Assembly (NCBI GenBank): GCA_050176585.1
Contig: JBFXHX010000008.1
Location: 60,654-124,653, forward strand
DNA: 64,000 bases
Direction: 5' to 3'
Source of the DNA: CAYYWP01 sp050176585
GTDB taxonomy: Bacteria > Desulfobacterota > Binatia > HRBIN30 > CADEER01
Each line of letters opens with the position of its first letter. Position 1 is the first letter of the stretch. The translations under genes and the position numbers were made by a program. Shown one piece after another: positions 8,993 through 18,001 of the stretch. The notes beneath the pieces were generated by a model. It was not told the origin of the DNA. It saw only the letters and a program-made list of their open reading frames with translations, and did not search any database.

Positions 8993-10573
8993 GTGGGCGA
9001 GGGCGAGGGGGTCGAGCGGCCGCGCGCGGCGCGCATCGGCGCGGCGGCGGCCCTGCTCGGAGCGAGCGTGCTGCTGTCCCGGCTGCTCGGCTACGCGCGC
9101 GAATCCCTGCTCGCCTATCGCGCCGGCGCGGGGCCGGCGGCCGATGCGTACTACGCCGCCTTCCAGATTCCCGACCTGCTCAATTACCTGCTCGCGGGCG
9201 GTGCCCTGTCGATCGCGTTCCTGCCGCTGTACACCACACGGCTCGCCGCCGGCGATGCGCAAGGCGCCGAGCGGCTGCTGGCGACGGTCCTCGGCACCCT
9301 GACCGCGGCCGCGCTGCTGGCGACCGCGCTGCTCTGGTGGTGGGCCGAGCCGCTGATCGCGCTCCAGTTTCCGCGCTTCGACCCGGCGACGCGCGCGCAC
9401 ACCGTCCATCTCACTCGGATCGTCCTGCCGGCGCAGGTCTTCTTCATCGCCGGTGGGATCATCAACACGACGCTGCTGGCGCGTGGTCGCTTCGCGGCGG
9501 CCGCGGCCGCCCCACTGCTCTACAACATGGGCATCATCCTCGGCGGCGTGCTGCTCGCCCCGCGGCTGGCGTCGCCCGTCGAGGGCTTCGCGTGGGGTGC
9601 GCTCGCCGGCGCGGCGCTCGGGCCGTTCGGCGCCCCGCTGCTCTATGCGCGCGGGCGGGTGCGGATCCGCGCGCGCTGCGCGCCGTTCGAGCGCGCGTTC
9701 CTCGGCTATCTCGCGCTCGCGGCCCCGCTGATGCTCGGCCAGACGCTGCTGACGGTCGACGAGTGGTACGAGCGCTGGTTTGGCGCGCTGCTCGGCCCGG
9801 GCGCGGTGTCCTACGTGAGCTACGCGCGGCGCCTCATGCAGGTTCCGGTGGCCGTGGTGGGGCAAGCGATCGCCGCGGCCGCGCTGCCGGCGCTGTCGCG
9901 GCTGCATGCGGAGGGCAAGCGCGACGAGCTGAACGCCGCCGTCTCGCGCACGCTCGAGGCCGGGCTGGCGATCGCCGTGGTGGCCGCCGCCGGCTGCTTC
10001 GCGCTCGCGCGGCCGCTCACGCAAGTGGTCTACCAGCGCGGCGCCTTCACCGCCGCGGACACGGCCGTGGTCGCCGGTATCCTCGCCCTGCTCTGCTTCG
10101 CGGTACCGGCGTGGATCGCGCAGCAGATCGCCGCGCGCGCATTTTACGCGCGCGGCGATACGTGGCGCCCGATGCTGCTCGGCACGGCGGTCGCGCTGGC
10201 CGCCATCCCGCTCTACCTCGCGCTCGCGCGGGCCCACGGGGTGCGCGGCCTGGCGCTTGCGGGGGTGATCGGCATGAGCGCCAACGCGCTCGGCACATTG
10301 GCGTGGGCGCGACGCCTGCACGGCGCGCCGGCTTTGAGCAGCCTCCTGCGCACCGTTGCGCGCTCCGCGCTCGCGGCCGTGCCGGCGGCCGCGATTGTGC
10401 GCTGGGCGCTGCCGGCCGAGCCGGTGAGCGCGGTTGCGGCGCTGCTCGAGTTGGCGGCCGGCGGCGCGGTGTTCATCGCGCTCGTCACGGCCGGCGCATG
10501 GATCGTAGGCGACCCGATCCTCCGCGCGGTGCTGGCGCGACTGTTCACACGCCTCCGCACCGCGCGGCGTTAA
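8993..10573 (+). CDS. murJ: Lipid II flippase MurJ
   Basis: About 526 residues of the MurJ/MviN (MOP superfamily) flippase, which moves lipid II across the inner membrane for peptidoglycan synthesis. The first helix contains SVLLSRLLGYARESLLAYRAG, the conserved MurJ start, followed by ADAYYAAFQIPDLLNYLLAGG and GALSIAFLPLY. About 13-14 helices follow. GTG at 8993 is preferred: AAGG lies 8 bases upstream and it leaves about 80 bases to the divergent GFA gene. ATG at 8942 in frame is the alternative. The stop codon overlaps that of the convergent SDR gene in TTAA. Confidence 0.93.
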   Translation: MGEGEGVERPRAARIGAAAALLGASVLLSRLLGYARESLLAYRAGAGPAADAYYAAFQIPDLLNYLLAGGALSIAFLPLYTTRLAAGDAQGAERLLATVLGTLTAAALLATALLWWWAEPLIALQFPRFDPATRAHTVHLTRIVLPAQVFFIAGGIINTTLLARGRFAAAAAAPLLYNMGIILGGVLLAPRLASPVEGFAWGALAGAALGPFGAPLLYARGRVRIRARCAPFERAFLGYLALAAPLMLGQTLLTVDEWYERWFGALLGPGAVSYVSYARRLMQVPVAVVGQAIAAAALPALSRLHAEGKRDELNAAVSRTLEAGLAIAVVAAAGCFALARPLTQVVYQRGAFTAADTAVVAGILALLCFAVPAWIAQQIAARAFYARGDTWRPMLLGTAVALAAIPLYLALARAHGVRGLALAGVIGMSANALGTLAWARRLHGAPALSSLLRTVARSALAAVPAAAIVRWALPAEPVSAVAALLELAAGGAVFIALVTAGAWIVGDPILRAVLARLFTRLRTARR

Positions 10574-11382
10574 GATCGCACCATCCGGCGTAAGATCGCT
10601 GGCGCAATCCGCCTCGCGTAGCGCTCCGGCACCAGGCGTTTGAGACGCCACGCCATGCGCGCTTCGCGCATCGGGAAGCAGTAGAGCTGGCCCGCGCGCA
10701 CCGCGTGCAGCGCAGCGGCGGCGACCTCGTCGGCACTGATCTTGGCGGCGGCGAATGCGGCTTCCGCGAGGGCGCGCGTTTGCTCGCTCACGCGCGCGGC
10801 GGCGAGGATGTTCGTGCGGAAGAAATACGGGCAGAGCACGGTCACCCGCACTTTGGTCGGTTCCAGCTCGGCGGCCAACGTTTCGGATAGTGCGATCACG
10901 CCGGCCTTGGTGACGTTGTACGCCGCCATCGTGGGCGCACAGACGACGCCGGCCGCGGACGCCACGTTCAACAAGGCGCCGCCGCCCTGTCTCACCAGCC
11001 GCGGCACGAAGTAGTGACAGCCGTAGATCACCCCCCAGAGGTTGATCGACATCACCCACTGCCAATCCTCGACGGGTGTTTCTCCGACGCCGCCGCCGAC
11101 CGCGACGCCCGCGTTGTTGACCACGAGGTCCACGTAGCCGAGCGAGCGGTCGGCCGCTTCCGCCAGCCGTTCGACCTGCGGCGCATCGGAGACGTCGAGG
11201 ACCATCGTCTCTGCGCGCCCGCCGCGTTGTGCGACCAGGTCGGCCGTCTCGCCGCAGGCGGCCTGATTGATATCCGCGAGGAGCAGCCGCGCCCCGGACT
11301 GCGCGAGCTGGACACTGAGCGCGCGGCCGAGCCCACTTCCGGCGCCAGTGATCACAGCGGTCCTGATCGCAGTCGAGCCCAT
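10570..11382 (-). CDS. Short-chain dehydrogenase/reductase (SDR)
   Basis: A 270-residue classical SDR. The cofactor motif is TGAGSGLG, followed by DVSD and NNAGV. The catalytic serine lies in LLNVASAAG and the Tyr-Lys pair in AAYNVTKAG. The residue after the second strand is Asp (LLADIN), which generally favours NAD(H). The C-terminal part (FPMREARMAWRLKRLVPERY) resembles SDRs annotated as acting on lipids or steroid-like molecules, but the substrate is unknown. It is convergent with murJ, and their stop codons overlap within TTAA. Confidence 0.88.
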   Translation of the reverse strand: MGSTAIRTAVITGAGSGLGRALSVQLAQSGARLLLADINQAACGETADLVAQRGGRAETMVLDVSDAPQVERLAEAADRSLGYVDLVVNNAGVAVGGGVGETPVEDWQWVMSINLWGVIYGCHYFVPRLVRQGGGALLNVASAAGVVCAPTMAAYNVTKAGVIALSETLAAELEPTKVRVTVLCPYFFRTNILAAARVSEQTRALAEAAFAAAKISADEVAAAALHAVRAGQLYCFPMREARMAWRLKRLVPERYARRIAPAILRRMVRS

Positions 11383-11515
11383 GATGGCTTGCGGCGAATT
11401 CAGCGATCCGCATCAGTATCACCTCGCCCGCGGCACGGAAAGCGGCGGCAGAAGCGGAACGGCGCGGCCGCGGGCCGGTAGTCAGCGCGCCGCATCTGTG
11501 GTTTCAATCGGCGTG

Positions 11516-12202
11516 ATGGCGGAAAGCGACCTCGCCAAGCTGCTGCCGACGCTGTTTCGCTCGCATCCATGGCACGGCGTCGCGATCGGCGGCGAAGCGC
11601 CCGCGAAGCTCACCGCGTACATCGAGATCGTGCCGATCGACACGGTGAAGTACGAGCTCGACAAGGCGACCGGCATCCTGAAAGTGGACCGCCCGCAGCG
11701 GTTTTCAAACGTCTATCCGTGCCTCTATGGGCTCATTCCACAGACGTACTGCGGGGAGCGGGTGGCGGCCCTCTTCGCGCGGCGCACCGGGCGCGAGCGA
11801 ATCGCCGGCGACGGCGACCCGCTCGATATCTGCGTGCTCACCGAGCGCGCGTTCAGCCACGGCGACTTCTTGTTGCAGGCGATTCCGATCGGCGGCTTGA
11901 GCATGCTCGACGGCAACGAGGCAGACGACAAGATCATCGCCGTCATGGCGGAGGACGCGCTCTACGGCGAGTGGCGGGCGATCGCCGATATCCCGAAGCC
12001 GCTGATGGAGCGCCTGGAGCACTATTTCCTCACCTACAAGCTGCCGCCCGGCGCCGTGCGGCCGCGCATCGAGATTCCCGCCATCTACGACCGCGACGAG
12101 GCCCACGAAGTCATCCGCTGCAGCCAGGCGGATTACGAAGCGAAGTTCGGGCACGTGAGCGAGTTGCTCGCGGAGGCGCTCGCCGCCCGCGGCCATGGCT
12201 GA
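11516..12202 (+). CDS. ppa: Inorganic pyrophosphatase (family I)
   Basis: A 228-residue soluble pyrophosphatase that hydrolyses PPi to drive biosynthesis. The family I signature is plain: GDGDPLDICVLTE with the metal-binding aspartates, preceded by IVPIDTVKYELDKATG and PCLYGLIPQTY, and followed by DDKIIAV and ERLEHYFLTYK. It is longer than the 175-residue Escherichia coli type and resembles the roughly 210-230-residue bacterial subgroup. ATG at 11516 directly follows an in-frame GTG at 11513. The longer upstream frame overlaps the divergent SDR start and is not used. Confidence 0.92.
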   Translation: MAESDLAKLLPTLFRSHPWHGVAIGGEAPAKLTAYIEIVPIDTVKYELDKATGILKVDRPQRFSNVYPCLYGLIPQTYCGERVAALFARRTGRERIAGDGDPLDICVLTERAFSHGDFLLQAIPIGGLSMLDGNEADDKIIAVMAEDALYGEWRAIADIPKPLMERLEHYFLTYKLPPGAVRPRIEIPAIYDRDEAHEVIRCSQADYEAKFGHVSELLAEALAARGHG

Positions 12203-12301
12203 CGTGCTGCGCGCTCGTGCGCCGGCGCCGCGACTGATCGGCTTCTGCGTGCGCGCGGCCGCGCCGGGTACGACTGCTCGCCGCCGAGCGCGCGCGGCGT
12301 G

Positions 12302-13825
12302 ATGCACGTGCCATCAAAAGCCGCGACCGCGTGGGCCATCGCCGCCATCGCGCTGGCGGTGTTCGCGCGCGTGGCGTGGTTGCCGCAGAAGCCGTTCTGG
12401 CGCGACGAGGCCTGGGTCGCCTCGCGCGTCGAGGCGCCCCTGCGCGAGCTCGCCGGTCCGCAGCCGCTGCCGATCCCGATCGGCTTCGTGGCCGTCACGA
12501 AGCTGGCGCGGGCGCTGCCGGTCTCGCCCGAGGTCGCGTATCGCCTGCTGCCGCTCGCGGCTGGTATCGCGCTGATTCCGCTGCTCGGGCGGCTGGCGTG
12601 CGCGCTCGGAGCCGCGCCGGCGGTGGCGCTCGCGGCCATGTGGCTCGCCGCCGGCCTGCCGCCGCTGATCAACTACGCGCGCGAGCTCAAGGCGTACGAG
12701 ATCGACGCGCTGTATGCGGTGCTCGCGCCCCTCCTCGCGCTGCACCTCTTCGCGTCCGCGGCGGAGCGCCGCCCTGGTGCGCGCACCGCCGCCGCAGGCC
12801 CGCTGCTGGTGCTCTCGCTCACCGCGGCGCCGTGGATCAGCTTCGGCGCGCTGTTTCCGGTCGCGGCGGCACTGGTTTGGGGCTGGCTCGCGCCGTGGCG
12901 CCGCGCCGCGCCGGGCGCGCGCCGGTGGTGGATTGCCGCCAGCGCGGCATACGCAGCGTCGTTCGCCATGGCGCTGTACCTGTCGGTGGGGGCGCAGTCG
13001 ACCAACGTCGAGGTACAGCGATTCTGGCGGACCGGCATGTACCGGGACGAGGTCGACTCGCAATGGGTGCAGGCGGGGGAGGCGGTGTGGAATTACCTTC
13101 GCCTACCGCTGCAATTCGCGCTGCCTCGCGGCTGGGGAATCGCCGCGGGCGTCGCGCTGCTCGGCGCGATCGTCTGGCCGCGCCGGCACCGGCGTCTGCT
13201 CGCCTGGATGTACGCCGGGAGCGGCGTTGCGGCGATCGCCGCCGCGCTGGCCGACTGCTACGTGCTGGCTTCCGGCCGCTTGCTGTTGTTTGCGCTGCCG
13301 CCCGTGCTGCTCGCGGCCGCGGCGGGATTGCACTGGATCGCGGCGCGGCTCTGGCCGGCGCGCGATCGGGCGCTCGCCGTCGGCGCCGCGGCCGTGCTGG
13401 CGCTGACGTGGACGTGGCCCGCAGTGGCGTGGCGGGTGCAGCCGTATCGCAACGACGTGGGCAACTACTTTCGCTACGACATCTTGCACGATGTCGATGC
13501 CATCCTCGCGCGCGCCGAAGCGGTCGTCCCCGCCGGGGCTCCCGTCTACATCGGGGAGAACGCCAGCCGCCCGTTCGCCTATTACGGCCGCGGGCGGTTC
13601 CTGCGCGCGGCCGTGTGCATCGAGCCGTGCAACTTCGCTGCGGCGGTGGACGAATGGCTCGCCGGACTGGACCAGCGGGGCTGGATGATCCTGGTGAGCG
13701 ACGAGCAATACCTCTATACGGACCACCTCGCCGCGCGGGGCTTCACGCCGCGCGTGCGCGCCCGGGCGCGCGGGGTGCATCTGTGGGAAGTCAGCCGGGA
13801 CGGCGAAGCCGATGCGGCGCGGTGA
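12302..13825 (+). CDS. GT39/ArnT-like membrane glycosyltransferase
   Basis: A 507-residue polytopic membrane protein with about 10-12 helices. The first periplasmic loop contains FWRDEAWVASRVE, the Asp-Glu motif of GT-C glycosyltransferases of the GT39/GT83 group, which transfer sugars from polyprenyl phosphate donors on the periplasmic face. NYARELKAYEIDAL shows the second conserved loop. The C-terminal 130 residues (from NDVGNYFRYDIL) form a soluble periplasmic domain. The acceptor is unknown, and no polysaccharide cluster is nearby. GTG at 12299 is an alternative start three bases upstream. Confidence 0.8.
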   Translation: MHVPSKAATAWAIAAIALAVFARVAWLPQKPFWRDEAWVASRVEAPLRELAGPQPLPIPIGFVAVTKLARALPVSPEVAYRLLPLAAGIALIPLLGRLACALGAAPAVALAAMWLAAGLPPLINYARELKAYEIDALYAVLAPLLALHLFASAAERRPGARTAAAGPLLVLSLTAAPWISFGALFPVAAALVWGWLAPWRRAAPGARRWWIAASAAYAASFAMALYLSVGAQSTNVEVQRFWRTGMYRDEVDSQWVQAGEAVWNYLRLPLQFALPRGWGIAAGVALLGAIVWPRRHRRLLAWMYAGSGVAAIAAALADCYVLASGRLLLFALPPVLLAAAAGLHWIAARLWPARDRALAVGAAAVLALTWTWPAVAWRVQPYRNDVGNYFRYDILHDVDAILARAEAVVPAGAPVYIGENASRPFAYYGRGRFLRAAVCIEPCNFAAAVDEWLAGLDQRGWMILVSDEQYLYTDHLAARGFTPRVRARARGVHLWEVSRDGEADAAR

Positions 13826-13851
13826 CGCTGCGCGTCCCCTGCGCGCCGCAC

Positions 13852-16206
13852 TCAGCGGACCGCAATGCCCGCAGCCGTGAGCGCCTTGTGGATGCCGACG
13901 CCCAGCTCGCTCCGCGTCGTCATCCACTGGTCGAAATGATCGGTCCACACGCGCAACTCGAAATTCAGACCACCGCCGAATCCGGTGAACAGCGCCAGCG
14001 GCGCCGGATGATCGAGCACCAGCGGATGCGCACCGGCCGCCGCGCGGAGCACGGCGAGCACGTGCTCGGGATCGGCGCCGTACATCACGCCGACTGGGAC
14101 GTCGATGCGCCGGGTGCGGTCGGAGAACGTCCAGTTGGTCACCGTCGCGGAGATGAAGTCGGCGTTCGGCACGATCAGATCCGCCCCCTCGCCGGTGTGC
14201 ACCGTGCTCGAGCGGATGCCGATCCGCCGTACCTCGCCCAGCCCTTGGGCGAGCTGTACGACGTCACCCACCTTGATCGGGCGCTCGAACAACAGGATCA
14301 CGCCGGAGACGAAGTTGTTCACGACGTTCTGAAGGCCGAACCCGATGCCGATGCCGAGCGCGCCCATCACGAGGGCAAAGCGATCGAGGTTGATGCCCGC
14401 AGCGGCCAACCCGAGCAGGATGCCGACGAACAGGATCGCGTAGTGGACGAGGCTCGACACCGCGAACGGCAATCCGCGGTTCAGGTGCACGCGGGGATAG
14501 ACCTCTTCCTCCAGCAGGAACCGGACGAAGCGCGATGCCAGCACGCTCATCCAGACCACGAGGCCGAAGGCAATGAGCGACTCGAGCGAGAGGGAGAGCG
14601 TCCCGATGGTGAGCTTCGCCTGCAAGATGCGGGTGAGCAGCTGGGCGATCGGCTCGAGCAGGCGCGCACCCTGCATCGTCGCCATGACCCACAAGGCGAC
14701 CGCGACCCAGGCGAAAAAGCGCTCGCCGCGGCGCTGGAGCAGCGCGCGGTAGTGGTCGATCATGCGCAGCCGGCGTGCGAGGCGCATGCGCAGCAGCGCG
14801 GCCCAGACTCCCTCGACGACCTGGAGGAGCCCGAACAGCACGACGGCGGCGAGGCTGCTGTCGATCAGCGCCTCCTGCAGGTAACGCGCGAGATCCATGA
14901 AGCCGAGCGCGCCGGTCACCCCGCTCAGCACGAGCAGCACCACGAGCGCCCGCGCGGCGCGCTCCGCGGTCGTCACCCACGGCGAGCCGATCGGCCACAT
15001 CGCCCGCAGCCGCCGGCTGCGCAGCAGCCACGCCAGGTACGCCGCCGCACCCACCATCTCGAGCAGGAACATGACCTGCTCGAAGAACGGGACCGGCGCG
15101 AGATAGCGGCAGAACTGGTCCACGACGTAGAACACGCCGAGGCCCCAGAGCGCCGGGCGCAGCGGGGGATCGCTCAGCTGGCGCAGTACGCGCAGCGTCG
15201 CCAGCAGCATCAGCAGGTCGGTCAGGTCGCGCACCACCATCGGCGCATCGCGCAAGTACCAGCGCGCCGCGAACAAGCTCGCCAGCAGCGCCGAGGACAG
15301 CGGGACCTCGAAGACGCGCGCCGCGCGCGCGAGGCTCCGATCCTCCGCGAGCCACTTCTGCGACCGCGCGCGCGCCTGGACCAATACCGCGAGCAGCGCG
15401 ATGAATACCGCGGCGACGAGCAGTACGCCGCGCGGATGCGCGCCGAGGTACCCGGCGAGCGTGCGCAGCTCGTTCACCGCAACCGCCCGGACCGCCGCCA
15501 CGGCGGCGGAGACACCGCCCCCGGGAACGGCGCTCCACACCGGCGGCCGATCGGCTATCAGCAGCTTGCTGAAGCGTTTGCGCTGCTGGAGTTGCAGCTG
15601 TTCGATCGACGCGCGCGCGGCCGCGATCTGTTCGACCACCCGGTCTTGCAAGATCCAGAGCTCGCGCCGCTGCTCCTCGAGCTCTTTCCGGAACGCCTCG
15701 ATCGCGCCGATCGTGTCGTTGATGCGTTTGAGGACCTCCGCCGGCGCCTGCTCGCCGCGCGCGAGATCGCGGGTCGCGCGCCAGATGGCGCGCAGTTCAT
15801 CGAGGCCGCGGATCTCCTCGTCGAGCCAGGTGACGCGGCGCGCGATGACCTCGCGCCACGCCTCGAGCTGCCGGCGGGTCGCGTCCCATTGCTCCAGTGC
15901 CGTGTCGATGTCGCGCCCAGACGCCCCGCTGTCGACGAGCCGTCGGGTGTGCGCGGCGAGCTGGTGAATGCGCTGCTCGACCTGGGGCAGGTCGTTGGCG
16001 ATCTGGTCCACGTCCTCGCGCGGTGCGAGGCGGTCCCGCACCTGCTGGATGTAGACCGTGACGTCATCGCTCTTGACCGCGACATCGGCGAGCGGCACCG
16101 GGGTGGCTGCGACAGGGGCGGCGGTGGGCGTGGCCTGAGCGGCAGCGGCCGGCGGACTGGCACAGAGCAACGCCAACGCGGCCAGGTAGGCGACGAGGCG
16201 GGGCAT
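13852..16206 (-). CDS. Large mechanosensitive ion channel (MscS/MscK-like)
   Basis: A 784-residue protein with a signal peptide (about 1-25), a long periplasmic helical domain (about 40-260, coiled-coil rich, similar to the extra N-terminal domains of MscK/YbdG-type channels), about ten membrane helices, and the MscS core near 610-700: GALGIGIGFGLQNVVNNFVS (pore helix TM3), FERPIKVGDVVQL and TVHTGEGADLIVPNADFI. Such channels release solutes during hypo-osmotic shock. ATG at 16206 gives the signal peptide; the longer frame upstream adds unrelated sequence. It is divergent from the Rap1a-like gene. Confidence 0.9.
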   Translation of the reverse strand: MPRLVAYLAALALLCASPPAAAAQATPTAAPVAATPVPLADVAVKSDDVTVYIQQVRDRLAPREDVDQIANDLPQVEQRIHQLAAHTRRLVDSGASGRDIDTALEQWDATRRQLEAWREVIARRVTWLDEEIRGLDELRAIWRATRDLARGEQAPAEVLKRINDTIGAIEAFRKELEEQRRELWILQDRVVEQIAAARASIEQLQLQQRKRFSKLLIADRPPVWSAVPGGGVSAAVAAVRAVAVNELRTLAGYLGAHPRGVLLVAAVFIALLAVLVQARARSQKWLAEDRSLARAARVFEVPLSSALLASLFAARWYLRDAPMVVRDLTDLLMLLATLRVLRQLSDPPLRPALWGLGVFYVVDQFCRYLAPVPFFEQVMFLLEMVGAAAYLAWLLRSRRLRAMWPIGSPWVTTAERAARALVVLLVLSGVTGALGFMDLARYLQEALIDSSLAAVVLFGLLQVVEGVWAALLRMRLARRLRMIDHYRALLQRRGERFFAWVAVALWVMATMQGARLLEPIAQLLTRILQAKLTIGTLSLSLESLIAFGLVVWMSVLASRFVRFLLEEEVYPRVHLNRGLPFAVSSLVHYAILFVGILLGLAAAGINLDRFALVMGALGIGIGFGLQNVVNNFVSGVILLFERPIKVGDVVQLAQGLGEVRRIGIRSSTVHTGEGADLIVPNADFISATVTNWTFSDRTRRIDVPVGVMYGADPEHVLAVLRAAAGAHPLVLDHPAPLALFTGFGGGLNFELRVWTDHFDQWMTTRSELGVGIHKALTAAGIAVR

Positions 16207-16334
16207 CGGCCGTGCGCTACTGGGAACGCGCGGCGAGCGCAAGGCGCCGGTGCGCCGGGGAGCCGCCGGCGGGCTGTCTACGGCTGGCGCAAAGTTCGGA
16301 TCTATGAGAGGTTGCACCGGGGAGGAATACGGTC

Positions 16335-16727
16335 ATGCCCCCGTTCGCGCGCCACCTGACGATTGCTTGTGCGTCGCTCGTGCTCGGCTCCGGCAGTGCG
16401 GCGACGGCGGTGACCCGGGAGGACTTCCTAGTCACCTCGGCCCAAGATTTGATCGACGTCTGTTCCGTGCCGGAGACCGATCCGATGCACGAACGCGCCA
16501 CCTCATTCTGCCACGGGTTCGTCACCGGTGTGGTGCGATACCACGATGCGATGACCGCGGATCCCCGCACCGACCTCTTTTGTCCGCCCGAGCCGCAGCC
16601 GACGCGCCAGGACGTCATCCAGAAGTTCGTCGCCTGGGGCAAGGCGCATCCCCAGTATGCCGGTGAGCAGCCGGTGGATGCGCTGTTCAAGTTCCTGGTC
16701 GACGCGTATCCCTGCACAGGGAAGTGA
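16335..16727 (+). CDS. Rap1a/Tai-like secreted protein
   Basis: A 130-residue exported protein with a signal peptide (1-24, cut near SAATA-VT). The mature part has four cysteines likely to form disulfides and the pattern FCHGFVTGVVRYHDAM ... FCPPEP ... VIQKFVAWGKAHPQ ... AYPCTGK, which matches the Rap1a/Tai family. The founding members are immunity proteins against type VI amidase effectors, but many homologues stand alone. No effector gene is adjacent. A GGGGAGG sequence precedes the ATG. The next gene, a glycine-zipper protein, starts 7 bases after the stop. Confidence 0.75.
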   Translation: MPPFARHLTIACASLVLGSGSAATAVTREDFLVTSAQDLIDVCSVPETDPMHERATSFCHGFVTGVVRYHDAMTADPRTDLFCPPEPQPTRQDVIQKFVAWGKAHPQYAGEQPVDALFKFLVDAYPCTGK

Positions 16728-16734
16728 GGCATCG

Positions 16735-17082
16735 ATGCCGCAGTCCGGGTATTCGAGACACCTTCGCGGCGCCGTTGTCGGGCTGGCTGCGGCGGCCATG
16801 TTGATGACGGGCGGCTGCTCGGGCCTGTCCGATACGCAACAGCGAACGATCACCGGCGGCGCGATCGGCGCCGGCGGCGGCGCGCTGGTCGGCGCCCTGG
16901 CCGGGAATGCCGCGCTCGGCGCCGGCGTCGGCGCCGCGGCCGGTGCGCTCGGCGGCTATCTGTATTCGAAGCACAAGGAAGGTGAGCAACAATCGTACGA
17001 AAAGGGCGTGCAGGCTGGCGAGCAACAAGAACGCGCTCGCCAGAAGCGCGCGACCCCGACCCCGACACGCGCGCCGATGTGA
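16735..17082 (+). CDS. Glycine-zipper lipoprotein
   Basis: A 115-residue protein with a lipoprotein-type signal (AAAMLMTGGC, Cys at about 28) and a glycine-zipper segment (about 39-75; GGAIGAGGGALVGALAG, then GAGVGAAAGALGGY) similar to YMGG/OmpA-like glycine zippers that insert in or pack against membranes. A charged Glu/Gln/Lys-rich tail follows. A role in the outer membrane is likely, but the exact function is not known. It starts 7 bases after the Rap1a-like gene, so the two are probably translated from one message. Confidence 0.72.
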   Translation: MPQSGYSRHLRGAVVGLAAAAMLMTGGCSGLSDTQQRTITGGAIGAGGGALVGALAGNAALGAGVGAAAGALGGYLYSKHKEGEQQSYEKGVQAGEQQERARQKRATPTPTRAPM

Positions 17083-17127
17083 GCTCGCCTCGCATCTGAG
17101 CATCGGCGGCCGGCCAGTCAGACCGGA

Positions 17128-18000
17128 ATGACGCGCCCGACGCACGGCCACAAGGCGGCTGTCTACGCGTACCCCTATCTGGGTCGCGCGCGCGGGCTGC
17201 AGCTGGACGACTTCCCCTGGGAGATTGTCCCACACACCCCGCTCTCCAGTGAGGCGCGGCGCTGCCTGCGCTACATGCGCGTCGTCGAGCGGCACACGAT
17301 CCATTATCTGCACGATCTCCTGAACACGCGCGCCAGCGCGGACGATGAGGTCGTCAGCTTTCTGGCCTGCTGGGTGTACGAGGAGACCGGGCACGGGCTG
17401 GCGCTGGAGCGCTTCCTGCTCGCAGTGGGCGAGGACGTTCCACCGCCGGCCGATGAGCGCTCAGTCGTGAGCAGCCGGCTCGAGGCGTTCGCCATGGCGC
17501 TCGCCTCCCGGGTATGGGCCGACTTCGTCGCGGTGCACATGACGTGGGGCGCGATCAACGAGCTCTGCGCGTTGAGCGCGTACAAACGGCTGGCGCGGCT
17601 GTCCGGCCACCCGTTACTTGCCGAGCTCCTGTCGCGGATCGCGCGCGACGAGGCGCGGCACTTCGCCTTCTACTTCGCGCAAGCCGAGCAGCGCCTGCGC
17701 CGCCCGATGGCGGCGCGCATGGCGCGCTGGCTCGTCGAGCGCTTCTGGGCTCCGGTCGGCTCGGGCGTGCAATCGGCAGGGGAGACGCGCTTCGTCGCCG
17801 GTTATCTGTTCGCGGACGCCGACGGCCGGCGCACGGCGCGACGCGGCGACGCGATCATCCGTCGGCTGCCCGGATTCGAGAACGCGCGCCTGCTGGAAGC
17901 CTGGGTCGACGCGCACACGTCGCGCGGCGCGCCGTCTGCACACGCTCGCGAATCCGCCCAGTGGCGCGTCGCGCCGCCGCGCGCCGAGCGCGCGGGCTAG
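17128..18000 (+). CDS. Diiron ferritin-like protein (acyl-ACP desaturase-like), unknown substrate
   Basis: A 290-residue helical protein carrying a complete set of putative diiron ligands: Glu54 (VVERHTIHY), Glu86 and His89 (YEETGHG), Glu145 (INELC), and Glu175 and His178 (RDEARH). The two ExxH motifs and spacing are those of the soluble desaturase / ferritin-like carboxylate family. There is no signal peptide or membrane helix, so it is cytoplasmic. The C-terminal 60 residues are Arg/Ala-rich. Desaturation or hydroxylation of a carrier-bound acyl chain is possible, but no ACP or ferredoxin gene is adjacent. It ends one base before the convergent sthA. Confidence 0.68.
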   Translation: MTRPTHGHKAAVYAYPYLGRARGLQLDDFPWEIVPHTPLSSEARRCLRYMRVVERHTIHYLHDLLNTRASADDEVVSFLACWVYEETGHGLALERFLLAVGEDVPPPADERSVVSSRLEAFAMALASRVWADFVAVHMTWGAINELCALSAYKRLARLSGHPLLAELLSRIARDEARHFAFYFAQAEQRLRRPMAARMARWLVERFWAPVGSGVQSAGETRFVAGYLFADADGRRTARRGDAIIRRLPGFENARLLEAWVDAHTSRGAPSAHARESAQWRVAPPRAERAG

Positions 18001-18001
18001 C

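Noticed and set aside
8795..11422. Long minus-strand open frame of about 875 codons opposite murJ
   Set aside because: It is antisense to murJ and overlaps the SDR gene in another frame. It has low-complexity Arg/Gln/Gly composition and no domain.
12331..16359. Very long plus-strand open frame of about 1340 codons
   Set aside because: It runs across the GT39-like gene and antisense to the MscS channel gene. Its translation is Arg/Ala/Gly-rich without motifs. This is a high-GC artefact.
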